Shown here piece by piece: positions 30,013 through 39,976 of a stretch of 64,000 nucleotides of DNA (position 1 is the stretch's first letter; each line of letters opens with the position of its first letter). The notes under the pieces were generated by a model. It saw only the letters and a program-made list of their open reading frames with translations, was not told where the DNA came from and ran no database searches. Origin of the DNA: Nematopogon swammerdamellus. Taxonomy: Eukaryota; Arthropoda; Insecta; Lepidoptera; Adelidae. The stretch spans positions 13,479,741 through 13,543,740 of the forward strand of contig OX336348.1 of the NCBI GenBank assembly GCA_946902875.1. Reading direction: 5' to 3'. Position numbers and translations under genes: made by a program.

Positions 30013-30145
30013 CATTGTTTTTTTTTTTCGATAGCGCGACATGTGGCATCGTTACACCTACAAGTAGGTGTCTAACGATGCCCATGGACATTCTGTGATG
30101 CACGGGGATTGCGAATGTCATGCCGTCCTGACAGGAGCCTTTTAC
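30013..30145 (-). mobile_element. J LINE 3' end
   Basis: T-run, GCGACATGTGGCATCGTTAC, GTGTCTAACGATGCCCATGG, GTCCTGACAGGAGCC. Confidence 0.65.
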
Positions 30146-30224
30146 ATATAATGTGTATTAGGATTATTTTATGTTGCATCCCAAAATCTTGACGATAATA
30201 TTTTCATATTTTGTCTCTATATAA

Positions 30225-30300
30225 GGTCTTTCAATAGTAGGTAACTTTACGCTAAGGGGTGTATGTGTATCATATACTGATCACGTTACCATGCCAATTT
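30225..30300 (+). mobile_element. MITE terminal fragment (AAGGTCTTTCA family)
   Basis: AAGGTCTTTCAATAGTAGGT, AACTTTACGCTAAGGGGTGT, matching the end of the copy at 38143-38393. Only one end is present here. Confidence 0.6.
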
Positions 30301-30374
30301 TTTTTTTACTATATAAAAAAACATACTTATTAAGGTGAAATAAGCGCACTTCACGTATTAAATTTGAGGAGTGA

Positions 30375-30690
30375 GTTTTTTTTTATGGAAACTGACACGG
30401 TTGGCTACATCACCTACAACATCCGTGATGTCAGCCCATAACACCGGGTGAACTTGGTACCGCGTCAGTGCTTCCCTTCGGTCGTGCCGGCTACACTGAA
30501 CTGGACGGAAAACACAAACTATTTACATAGCCGTTTCGACCGACCTTTCATTCAGTGCTGTGGTACCAACCCGGGCGGGTTAAACCCTACCACCTAGTAA
30601 TAACTAATAGTTCTTGCGGCACAACACCGATCACTCTGCCTACCCGGATTATCGGAATACAGCGTGTATTATGTATGTGTATTAGGGTTC
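30375..30690 (-). repeat. S2-type SINE core (minus) joined to C tail (plus)
   Basis: 30375-30601 is the reverse S2/S3 core (ATGGAAACTGACACGGTTGG to CCCTACCACCTAGTAA). 30602-30690 is the forward C 3' end (GCACAACACCGATCACTCTG, ATACAGCGTGTATTATGTAT). The 70 bases beyond, with CAAGATCTTGACGATAA, repeat the stretch after the previous C copy (30180-30225). Confidence 0.7.
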
Positions 30691-30853
30691 TCTTATGTGG
30701 CACCCCCAAGATCTTGACGATAATTTCTATATATTTTTTCTCTGTATAAAATGCTATCTGGATGACCCATCTACACTGCGTCTATCAATGGATGAATGCA
30801 TCGAAATCTCCGATACGATCGCTATTTTAAAGGCATATTGGTGTGAAGGAAAA

Positions 30854-30953
30854 AAACTTAACAAGGGGTGTAAACTTATTGATGTTTGGAGTCTATAGAT
30901 TGAAAACTTAACAAGGGGTGTAAACTTATTGATGTTTGGAGTCTATAGATTGA
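30854..30953 (+). repeat. Exact 50-bp tandem duplication
   Basis: CTTAACAAGGGGTGTAAACT, TATTGATGTTTGGAGTCTAT and the rest of the 50-bp unit occur twice, without a mismatch over the repeated part. Confidence 0.9.
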
Positions 30954-31084
30954 AAAGACCGCATTGAAATATATTATTTGTAGTTTTTCTTTTACCTATT
31001 TTAAACTTTATAGTCTAACACATTGCTACAAACTATTCTTGTTCGCCCGCATGCACTCCGCCCACATCTCAAAGGTTAGTTAGA

Positions 31085-31185
31085 ATGGAATGCCTCGCGG
31101 CATTAAACTCGCCTGTTGTGCCTAATTTGTATTAATTAGTGCTCAATAAAGAATACATACATACATACATAGTTTGTTAATAAAT
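31085..31185 (+). mobile_element. CR1-like LINE 3' end
   Basis: GGAATGCCTCGCGGCATTAA, CCTGTTGTGCCTAATTTGTA, TCAATAAAGAATACATAC with an ACAT microsatellite tail. The same end in reverse interrupts D at 15662-15788. Confidence 0.65.
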
Positions 31186-31213
31186 ATCAATACCAATAAT
31201 AAATCTGTAATCT

Positions 31214-31345
31214 CCCCTTCTTACCTTACTATTTGGTAGTGTTTATCCCGGCCGGATTGGACTACCGCACTGAGCGAAACGTCGGTCGAAACGGCTATGT
31301 AAATAGTTCTTGTTTTCCCTCCAGTTCAGTGTAGCCGACATAAAA
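31214..31345 (+). repeat. S2 SINE core fragment
   Basis: CTTCTTACCTTACTATTTGG to TTCAGTGTAGCCGACATAAA. Confidence 0.75.
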
Positions 31346-31361
31346 CGTCTGTGGCGTGCTT

Positions 31362-31690
31362 TATAGTTAATTTCAATGATATTTTAGGAAAGATAGGTTA
31401 TCTATATTACATTCAGTGCTCACACATGGCACGTCCTTGAAAAGTTGAGAGGAAGAATTATTAAGTGATGCGCCGACTCGAATAGTCTTATTCCAATTAT
31501 TAGAATTAATGCAGAATCTCATTACACACGACGGTATTGTCGATGTGTTAGCGGCTCGTGGCTAGCGGTCCGAACGCGTGCGTAGTTGGTGGGCGACTAA
31601 CTTCAGACAGGACAGTGGTCTTGTATTTAATGTGCCGCTTGGGAGCTCAGATAACCTATCTACCTACTTTTAACTTATAATATCATTGGT
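31362..31690 (+). repeat. F repeat
   Basis: TATTTTAGGAAAGATAGGTT, GCACGTCCTTGAAAAGTTGA, GATGCGCCGACTCGAATAGT, CCGAACGCGTGCGTAGTTGG, GTGCCGCTTGGGAGCTCAGA, ACCTACTTTTAACTTATAAT. Also at 39050-39390 (+) and 58968-60037 (-). Non-coding, origin unknown. Confidence 0.75.
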
Positions 31691-32155
31691 TAATTTTATA
31701 TATTCTAACGATAAATCAAAAGCATCTGCAAGCGAAATATGGTTGACCGATTTTTGGCACGGAATCCTTGTGGCCAACTTGTGAGCCGAAGAGCCACGCC
31801 ACTGCGTGTTTTCCCGCCCTTTTGTCACGAGTACAAAGAACGCCATAATTTACAAGATGTCAAAAGGAATATTATTAACCTGCGAAAAAGCCATTCTTCC
31901 CGGGTTTATATGCTCTGTCATGCGTGCGGAGATAGTGAACGCATTCATAAAGCCATCATTTTGTATCGATAACTGGCCACAGAGGAGAAAAGAAAAACAC
32001 ATTTTTGTCTATGGTCTCTTTTTTTGGCACACGAATCGGCAGACTAGTCGCACAATCGGTTTCCAGGTGGATTCGCTCGTAAACTTTGCAGAGAACATTA
32101 TGAAGTTTTAAAATTAGAATGAACAATCGAAAGCTAGGTAATTTTTAGATACGTG
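31691..32155. other. Intron sequence with overlapping short open frames
   Basis: Open frames at 31739-31972 and 31806-32111 (+) overlap in different frames; neither shows a recognisable motif. Not called as genes. Confidence 0.3.
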
Positions 32156-32157
32156 TA

Positions 32158-32620
32158 GGGTTGCCATTCTGTCGGGTTTTTTTAATGTGTCCGGGGAAGA
32201 CACTGTTGTTTTAAAGAAGTTGTTTTGAAATCGCGCACTTCCGGCTCACAATGTCAATTTAGAACGCGTGTTTTCACTCATAATTGCACAGTGGATCGAT
32301 GAGAGGAACAAGTTGACAATATAAACTGTTTCAAGTATTATTCTTATTAAATATTATTTTAAAAAGTACAACTGTGTACAGTTTTATAACTACTTACTTG
32401 GACAATGGACAAGGAGAACTTTTGAGCAATATTGGCCACAGTGATAAATATACCAGCGCTGTGCCTAGTGCCTAAGATATAATTCGGTTGCTCCTAAAAC
32501 TTAATAAATGTTTAAATATTAAATCTTCGCATTTCCATTTGAGTCCGGAATTTTGCCCCAATAGTCAGATTTTTTTTAGATTGCTGGTTCTCCTTTTAAG
32601 GATTGTGATATGGCAACCCT
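32158..32620. mobile_element. MITE, GGGTTGCCA family
   Basis: TA GGGTTGCCATTCTG ... ATATGGCAACCC TA. TA duplication; AT-rich interior without ORF. Confidence 0.7.
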
Positions 32621-32808
32621 ACGTACGTGTGGCAATCTTTCAGTGAGTCGTACATGTAAATGACCTGCCACAGATGATAATATCTAGCTAGATTTAATTA
32701 AAATTAAAATCAAGTAACTATACCGTGTTCTTGCTGACGTGAAGTGTCATGCCAGAGTACCTACTTATCTTCTCATTACATTTTAATTCGTATTCATGAG
32801 GTAATAAA

Positions 32809-33099
32809 AAAACCCGGTCAAGTGCGAGTCGGATTCGCGCACCGAGAAGGTTTCCGCACCACAAAAAAACCGTTAAAAATACACGTTTCTTGTATTATTA
32901 TAAAAATTTAAGGGGGGTTTCTTGTATTATTATAAAATTAAAAAAATTTATATAAAAATACAATTCAAAAAGATTCCCTTTAATTTTTCACTTTAAGTTT
33001 TTTTTTATTATTTGATGTAATATCCGCCCAAATAACACATTTTCTGTGAAAATTTCAACCGGCTAGCTATTACGGTTCCAAAGCTGCGGCCATCGGACG

Positions 33100-33130
<31 letters not shown>

Positions 33131-33197
33131 AGACAGTCAGACGTTGTAGTGTGGGCTTAGTAATAGGCTTCCGTACAGGGTAAGAAAACCTAAAAAG
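32809..33197 (+). repeat. D2 element with small internal duplication
   Basis: CCCGGTCAAGTGCGAGTCGG to GAAAACCTAAAAA. CTTGTATTATTATAAAA occurs twice at 32889-32940, a local duplication. The GACA microsatellite is at 33095-33135. Confidence 0.8.
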
Positions 33198-33506
33198 GCC
33201 TCGTTTCCTACGTTAGATCAACTAACATGATGGTGTTAAGACAGGGGTTATAAGAGCTGTTTAATAGAGACCCATTCGTATACAGCTTATAAGATTCTTT
33301 AGTGACTTTACAATAGCGTTAGTGAGTGCTATAAGGGTGGGACAAGAGCTCTACAGTAGTGACGCGTTATATTAATCCAAAACTACCTGCCGTTAGCACC
33401 AATTTGATTGTTGGGTAGAGATTGCATAGCCGAAAGGAACAAAACAAAAATATTATGAGGTTTTTACACGTCTTGTGCATTGAGCATTGGTTAGGATTAT
33501 TTATTA
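33198..33506. other. Sequence without recognised feature
   Basis: No ORF or repeat end recognised. Confidence 0.4.
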
Positions 33507-34290
33507 ACTAGCTTTTGCGCGGCTTCGCTCGCGTGAAATTCATATTTAAAAAGAACCTTTATTTCGGCGCGCGGAACAATTCGGTTTGTATGAGAGCCAC
33601 ATCTTAGCGTAACCGGAATTGAATTTTATTGAACCTATCCTGTGTCTCGTATAGCTAAATGTGCTTGTACTACGTTTAATCGAATTCGGATGATCGGTTT
33701 AAGAGTTATGGAGGAACATACATAGATACATACATACAGATAAGATTTAAAAAAAATCGTCAATTTAGTTTTAGTATCATATACATAGAGTCTACAAATG
33801 CATTATCTCATAAAACAAAGTAACTTACTTCATGACCATGCCTTACAGTTCCTTTATTAACACATATATTTACAATAATAAAGGAACTGTAAGGCATGGT
33901 CATGCATTATCTCATAAAACAAAGTAACTTACTTCATGACCATGCCTTACAGTTCCTTTATTAACACATATATTTACAATAATAAAGGAACTGTAAGGCA
34001 TGGTCATGCATTATCTCATAAAACAAAGTAACTTACTTCATGACCATGCCTTACAGTTCCTTTATTAACACATATATTTACAATAATAAAGGAACTGTAA
34101 GGCATGGTCATGCATTATCTCATAAAACAAAGTAACTTACTTCATGACCATGCCTTACAGTTCCTTTATTAACACATATATTTACAATAATAAAGGAACT
34201 GTAAGGCATGGTCATGCATTATCTCATAAAACAAAGTAACTTACTTCATGACCATGCCTTACAGTTTATTATTAGTATTGATGACGTAAA
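33507..34290 (+). repeat. E element expanded by a palindromic array
   Basis: Normal E sequence to CATGACCATGCCTTACAG (33850), then the array, then the E end TTATTATTAGTATTGATGA. Confidence 0.8.
33849..34265. repeat. 104-bp tandem array of hairpins, four units
   Basis: Each unit contains CATGACCATGCCTTACAGTT + CCTTTATT, a short spacer ACACATATATTTAC, and the reverse complement AATAAAGGAACTGTAAGGC + ATGGTCATG, then E sequence ATTATCTCATAAAACAAAGT. The four copies are essentially identical, pointing to recent expansion. Confidence 0.9.
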
Positions 34291-34504
34291 TCTGTTGTAC
34301 AATCAGTTGTACAACCACTCGGGCCGAGTCTACGGCCATGTGTTTACCTTTAGTCTATGATTTCCGGCTCATTAGGCGCGTTGTCTGCGCGCCCTCTATC
34401 GCCGTTTCATTACAATGAGCAGTGGAGGGGAGTTCGAGACTCGAACATTGACACAAAATCGCGGAGAACGTTGTTGGTCGTGGTAAAGATGTTACAATTT
34501 TTTT

Positions 34505-34855
34505 TTCGTTTTTAGGGTTCCGTATCCGTCGTACGGGACCCTATTACTAAGCCTACGCCGTCTGTCTATCTGTATGTCTATCCGTCTGTCAATGTTCACA
34601 GAATTTGTAGTTTTATGGCTGATAATAACAACTTAAAAATTCACTGGGTCCCCATACAAGAAACTAAAAAGTGTATGCCCGCCATCTACCGAAAACAGTA
34701 TGAAGCATTTTAACTAATTATAAATTTTAACTATTATGAAGCATTTCATAAAACACGCCATAGATGACGTGAGTGGTGCTGCTGACCATGACATGACGAT
34801 ACGGAACCCTCGGTGCGCGAGTTCGACACGCACTTGGCCGTTTTTTTTTCACGTT
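34505..34855 (-). repeat. D element
   Basis: TTTTTAGGGTTCCGTATCCG to GACACGCACTTGGCCG plus T-run. The following 34856-35096 holds only a 16-bp palindrome pair (CCAATAAGCTTAGGG) near 34940-34970. Confidence 0.8.
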
Positions 34856-35096
34856 CATTTGCTTCATCGTCTTCCAACTCAATGGTGCATACACCATTTT
34901 TAACCACCTACTACCGCATAAGAAGAGAGATGCATTAACCAATAAGCTTAGGGCCCCTAAGCTTATTGGTAAATGGTAAGTTAAGGGACCCTAAGTTAGG
35001 GAAGTCTTTTCCATAAGGGCACATGGGGCACGAGCCCAGGGCCCCCGGCTCGATGTGGGCCCCCGGCTCGATGAGGACCCCAAAGACGTCATCGTC

Positions 35097-35458
35097 ATTT
35101 TTAGGTTTCCGTATCCCGTACGGAAGCCTATTACTAAGCCTCCGCCGTCTGTCCGTCCGTCCATCCGTCTGTCCGAGGGCTGTATCTCTTGAACCGTAAT
35201 AGGTAGCCCGTTGAAATTTTCACAGAATATGTGTTACTATGGCGGATATAACAGCAAATAAGAAAAATAAGAAAATGTTAAAAATTAAGGGGGGCTCCCA
35301 TGCAACAAACGTCCGTAAAATCGATTAGTCACGCTACTGAATAATAGATGGCGCCACAGGCTTTTATACGTTGCACTGTTGAAAGACAAAATATAGGCGG
35401 ATAGATACGGAAACCTCCGTGCGCGAGTAAAATGCGCACTTAACAGATTTTTTTAAAC
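35097..35458 (-). repeat. D3 element
   Basis: TTTTTAGGTTTCCGTATCCC opens as D2. The distal part differs: ATCGATTAGTCACGC, GATGGCGCCACAGGCTTTTA, CTCCGTGCGCGAGTAAAATG, ACAGATTTTTTTAAAC. The same variant is at 63155-63560. Confidence 0.8.
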
Positions 35459-36264
35459 AGTGAACAAAACTTTACTAAATCTAAAAAACAATTCAGAAAA
35501 ATACATAGCGTAAAATTTCTTATAGAATTCTATAAAATATATAAAAATATTTAAATAACTTTAAAATATGCAAGTCACTAAAATATGCAAGTCACTAAAT
35601 AATAAATAATATATAAGGTCTTCCATTCTGCCCCCCTTAGAAAAAAAGACATAAGTACATCAGAGCATGTTTCGAGAAAATCTCATGAACGCGTTTGCAT
35701 AAGTTTGGTACATATTTAAAAATGCTACAAACCTGGGTATTTGCGATGTTATGGAAGCATAAATGAACTTTTTTTTTAATGTGAATTCGTGGAAATATTT
35801 AACACATTTCTTCGTATTTTCTTAAAAAAACTATTTCATCCTAGTAAAACTACTAAGTATTTCATTAATAGTACTAAGCTTAAAAAGCACAAGTAACCAT
35901 TTTTCTTTCCTAGAATTTAAGAAATATTTCAAGAATTTTGAGGAAGAAAGGGCATAAGTACGCATTTGTGTTTTTCTTCTTTAGGAAAATTAGAATATCT
36001 TAGTAAAATTTCTTGGAAACAGTAACAATTTAAAAGCATTATTTATTATGCATTTTAGAGCTATTAGAAGATTATATTTTTATGAGAATATGTGTATATG
36101 TAAATTACCTATTATTACTTACAGTAAGATATTTCGCGTGCACAGTTAAAAATAATAAGAGGCAATTTTTGAACATAGTTTATTAATGCAAAAAGCAAAA
36201 AAAGACAAATTTAGAACTTAATTATGACGATCGATTACTAAGTACTTATCAGTCATCATCATAT

Positions 36265-36675
36265 TCAGTAGGTAGTTAGGTCAGGAGCTGAATCATGAAT
36301 GCAGAGGTCCTCCCAGAACTTTAGCCTATATGAAGGCATCAGTTGTGACGGGCGCTGCAATATTTCTCGCTTTCTCTTTGACGTTATACCAGTGTTAGCA
36401 GATTTGTAGGAGACGGTAGGTAGGCCTTTCTTCAAACAAGATTGCTGAATGAAGTCGATCTCCGTCATGTTTTCATCACTAAATGATTTTTTGAAAAGCA
36501 TTGTCAGTTTTCCTTTCACAAACTTAATCTGGACCATATTATTCAGGTAAGGTTAGGTTAGGTTAGGTTAGGTTAGGTTTTGGGTCTTTATTTTTGCTGC
36601 CGATTTACAATCTTCGTATGAGAAAAAGTCTTCTGCGCTCATTTCACTCACTTTAATTTTTCTTTTGTTATCCAT
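36265..36675 (-). pseudogene. Unidentified transposon-type ORF remnant, interrupted by (TTAGG)n
   Basis: The minus strand starts with MDNKRKIKVSEMSAEDFFSY (ATG at 36675), reaches the (CCTAA)n tract where the frame stops, and resumes as MVQIKFVKGKLTML, FKKSFSDENMTEIDF, VSYKSANTGITSKRKREIL and YRLKFWEDLCIHDSAPDLTT. I do not recognise the family with certainty. The acidic/basic composition and C-terminal FWEDL...DSAPDL pattern resemble accessory ORFs of lepidopteran DNA transposons. Confidence 0.4.
36551..36578 (+). repeat. Interstitial telomeric motif (TTAGG)5
   Basis: Five perfect TTAGG units bounded by GG and TTT. TTAGG is the insect telomere repeat. It lies between two parts of an otherwise continuous reverse reading frame. 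Confidence 0.85.
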
Positions 36676-37052
36676 TTGAACGGTTTCTATGAAAACGGAT
36701 CTCTGAATCGACAAATGTTCTTCCTTAAAGGGGCTCAGTCACATTTATTAAAATTATCAGGAGAGTGATTTCAAGATTTAAAACCATTGTAAAAAAAGGA
36801 TAATTGATATTTAAAGTCAACACTAACACAACTAATAGGTTATTTATTAGTTAACTAGACACATTTTAGAAACATTATTAAAATGTTCTTGTTTACTTAG
36901 AAAACATTTTTTTTCTCCCTAACTCCCATTTCGTTATGGGGAAAAAGGGGGTTTAGTCCGGGACTTAGCTCCTTCTTCCCGTAAATTAGTAGGGTAGTTG
37001 ATGAAGATCCCTTTGTTAGAACGCCTGCTTCATCTGATGACAGGCATGACAT

Positions 37053-37348
37053 TATTAGGTTTCCGTATCCCGTACGGAAGCCTATTACTAAGCCTCCTCT
37101 GTCTGTCTGTCCGTCCGTCCGTCTGTCTGTGCGAGAGCTGTATCTCTTGAACCGTGATAGGTAGCCCGTTGAAATTTTCACAGAATGTTTTATAATGGTG
37201 GATATAACAACAAATAATAAAAAATAGAAAAAGAAAAAATTCAGGGGAGTTCAACAAACGTGTACAAGAAACGTGTTTTTTTTTCAATTTTTTTTTTTGT
37301 GTTGCGGAAACCTCGGTGCCGAGTCCGACTCGCACTTGGCCGGTTTTT
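37053..37348 (-). repeat. D2 element
   Basis: TTAGGTTTCCGTATCCCGTA to GTCCGACTCGCACTTGGCCG. Confidence 0.85.
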
Positions 37349-37579
37349 TTACACTCCTCTGCATGACATTTCAATAGTAGTATTGCCAGTAAAATAACTT
37401 TCTCCCTACGTAATTATTTGGACTCGGCCCCTTTATCCCCAAAATCACATGGACTGAGCCCTTTCTTTCCTGTCACTAAGACACTGTTTCTAGCTTGTAG
37501 ACGTGGAATGGGCTCTTATATCCCCGTTTGGAAGATACCATAATATAGATCACAAAAATATCTACGACTTTGCATCATT

Positions 37580-38114
37580 TAACTTAATTTCGCCAAAAAT
37601 GTGACTGAGCTCCTTTATCCCCTTGGCTCTTCATATATGTATGTAACTTAATTTCGACAAAAATTTGACTGAGCTCCTTTATCCCCTTGGCTCTTCATAT
37701 ATGTATGTAACTTAATTTCGACAAAAATGTGACTGAGCTCCTTTATCCCCTTGGCTCTTCATATATGTATGTAACTTAATTTCGACAAAAATGTGACTGA
37801 GCTCCTTTATCCCCTTGGCTCTTCATATATGTATGTAACTTAATTTCGACAAAAATGTGACTGAGCTCCTTTATCCCCTTGGCTCTTCATATATGTATGT
37901 AACTTAATTTCGACAAAAATGTGACTGAGCTCCTTTATCCCCTTGGCTCTTCATATATGTATGTAACTTAATTTCGACAAAAATGTGACTGAGCTCCTTT
38001 ATCCCCTTGGCTCTTCATATATGTATGTAACTTAATTTCGACAAAAATGTGACTGAGCTCCTTTATCCCCTTGGCTCTTCATATATGTATGTAACTTAAT
38101 TTCGACAAAAATGT
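37580..38114 (+). repeat. 64-bp tandem array, about eight units
   Basis: Unit: TGACTGAGCTCCTTTATCCC, CTTGGCTCTTCATATATGTA, TGTAACTTAATTTCGACAAA, AATG. Units are almost identical; the first has CGCC for CGAC. Confidence 0.95.
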
Positions 38115-38142
38115 CACTTATGCTTTTTCTTCTTAGCAGGGC

Positions 38143-38393
38143 AGCATTAGTAGGTAACTTTACGCTAAGGGGTGTATGTGTATCAGATAGTGATCACGTT
38201 CCCCACACCCATTTTTTTCGGATATCAAATACCTATCCATCCTACTAAAATAAAAGTTTATTGAACAATTATTTCATAGCATGGGTAGGTTTTTTATATC
38301 GTAAAAAAAATTTATGGGTATGGGAACGTGATCAGTATCTCATACACATACATACCCCTTAGCGTAAAGTTACCTACTAATGAAAGACCTTTT
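38143..38393. mobile_element. MITE (AAGGTCTTTCA family)
   Basis: AGTAGGTAACTTTACGCTAA + GGGGTGTATGTGTAT ... ATACACATACATACCCCTTA + GCGTAAAGTTACCTAC, then TAATGAAAGACCTT. Inner arms GTGATCACGTTCCC/GGGAACGTGATCA. No ORF. Confidence 0.75.
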
Positions 38394-38910
38394 ATAGAGA
38401 AGTTTTCATTCACATTTTATTTTACTTACTAAAAGGGTCCCAAATGTGCCCAAGAGCCCCCTGCATGGTCTAAGAGGGCCTAGACCAAGCTATACCCACT
38501 GTGATCGAACCCACCCAATATAACCGCATGTGATCACAAGAAAATTCAGGAAAATTAGCACAATTTGCGAAATCTGACAGCCGACCACTCAAAGGAAAAC
38601 CGATCAACTGTGAACGCTTACGGTCCACTTTGAGGGTTTCGTTAACGCGTCAAATCTTTATTTGATCTTTAATCATAAAATGCCTGTTGGTGAAGTGCGG
38701 ACTTTGTTCGCACGCAGAGGGCTCTGTAGCGATTCTATTATAATAATATATATTACGAGTATTATTTATTATTCATTTATATAAATTTTAGATTTTAATT
38801 TTTAGTTTATAAAAATGTAAAATTCTTATAAAACGGAAATTTGTAAATAAAGATATAGAATAATAATAATATAACGTTTATTTCAGGCACTAGTCCCACA
38901 TTTTACAAAA
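38394..38910. other. Intron sequence without recognised feature
   Basis: No ORF or repeat end recognised. Confidence 0.4.
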
Positions 38911-39033
38911 TAAGTACAATAGGTACAACGTAATGCTATATAGTCAAGCAATAAGTACAATAGGTACAACGTAATGCTATATAGTCAAGCAATAAGTACA
39001 ATAGGTACAACGTAATGCTATATAGTCAAGCAA
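38911..39033 (+). repeat. 41-bp tandem repeat, three units
   Basis: TAAGTACAATAGGTACAACG + TAATGCTATATAGTCAAGCAA, three identical copies. Confidence 0.95.
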
Positions 39034-39049
39034 TAAAATCTTAAAACTA

Positions 39050-39390
39050 ACATATTATTATTACCATTGATATTTTAGGAAAGAATAGGTTATCTATATG
39101 ACATTCAGTGCTCACACATGGCACGTCCTTGAAAAGTTGAGAGGAAGAACTATAAAGTGATGCGCCGACTCGAATAGTCTTATTCCAATTATTAGAATTA
39201 GTGCAGAATCTCATTACACAGGACGGCATTTTCGATGTGTTAGCGACTCGTGGTTAGCGGTCCGAACGCGTGCGTAGTTGGTGGGCGACTAACTTCACAG
39301 TTCAGACAGGACTGTGGTCTTGTATTTAATGATGTGCCGCTTGCGAGCTCAGATAACCTATCTACCTCCTTTTAACTTATTTGAATTACT
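39050..39390 (+). repeat. F repeat
   Basis: Same order of blocks as the 31362 copy; carries CTTCACAGTTCAGACAGGAC, a small insertion relative to it. Confidence 0.75.
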
Positions 39391-39976
39391 ATATTTATTG
39401 CGCGGATAGTGAGTGAGTGCGTGTTGATATTTTTATATCATCGCTGTTCACGACGCGCGTCCAGCGCCGCTCTACCCATGAGACGGGAGAACTATTTGCT
39501 CATAAGAATGCTTCAATTACTTCTTCGAATAGTTAACATACCCTAATGTCAGTCATTAAATGGACTACTAAATTTTTTTAGGTGCATTTAGCTTTAGGTT
39601 CTGGAATGACAGCTTCGGACAGAGCAACATTTACATATGTTTAACTATAACTTTCATAAAAATAAAAAAAATAATGTATTTTCAAAACTTTATCACCTAT
39701 AAGTCGTGCGGTGTCTCAGCTAAATCAGTTAACAGCACGGAATCCAGAGTTGGTCGTTCTAGCATCTAGTGCACGCGAGTCTTGAGGTATCTTTACTTTT
39801 AAGATTTTGTTTGCAACAATGTTATTTGTTTTTTTTTTTTCGCTATCCTATATATGCCGATTTTATTTTGGCTGTAATGGTTAATAAATAAATAAATGTA
39901 AACGAATTATTTAAAAAAAAATTCCACTTAGTAAGTATTTGTGGCCCCTATTAATTATAATTTACGACCCCTGACA
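39391..39976. other. Intron sequence without recognised feature
   Basis: AT-rich; no ORF or repeat end recognised. Confidence 0.4.

Larger units (their letters stand above)
35612..38145. mobile_element. Possible large inverted-repeat DNA transposon, decayed
   Basis: CTGCCCCCCTTAGAAAAAAA + GACATAAGT at the left is mirrored by ACTTATGC + TTTTTCTTCTTAGCAGGGCA at the right (about two-thirds matching). It contains the ORF remnant at 36265-36675, a D2 copy and a 64-bp array. Assignment is tentative. Confidence 0.35.

Noticed and set aside
27700..38114. CRISPR-like arrays
   Set aside because: The tandem units are contiguous, without unique spacers, and the genome is eukaryotic.
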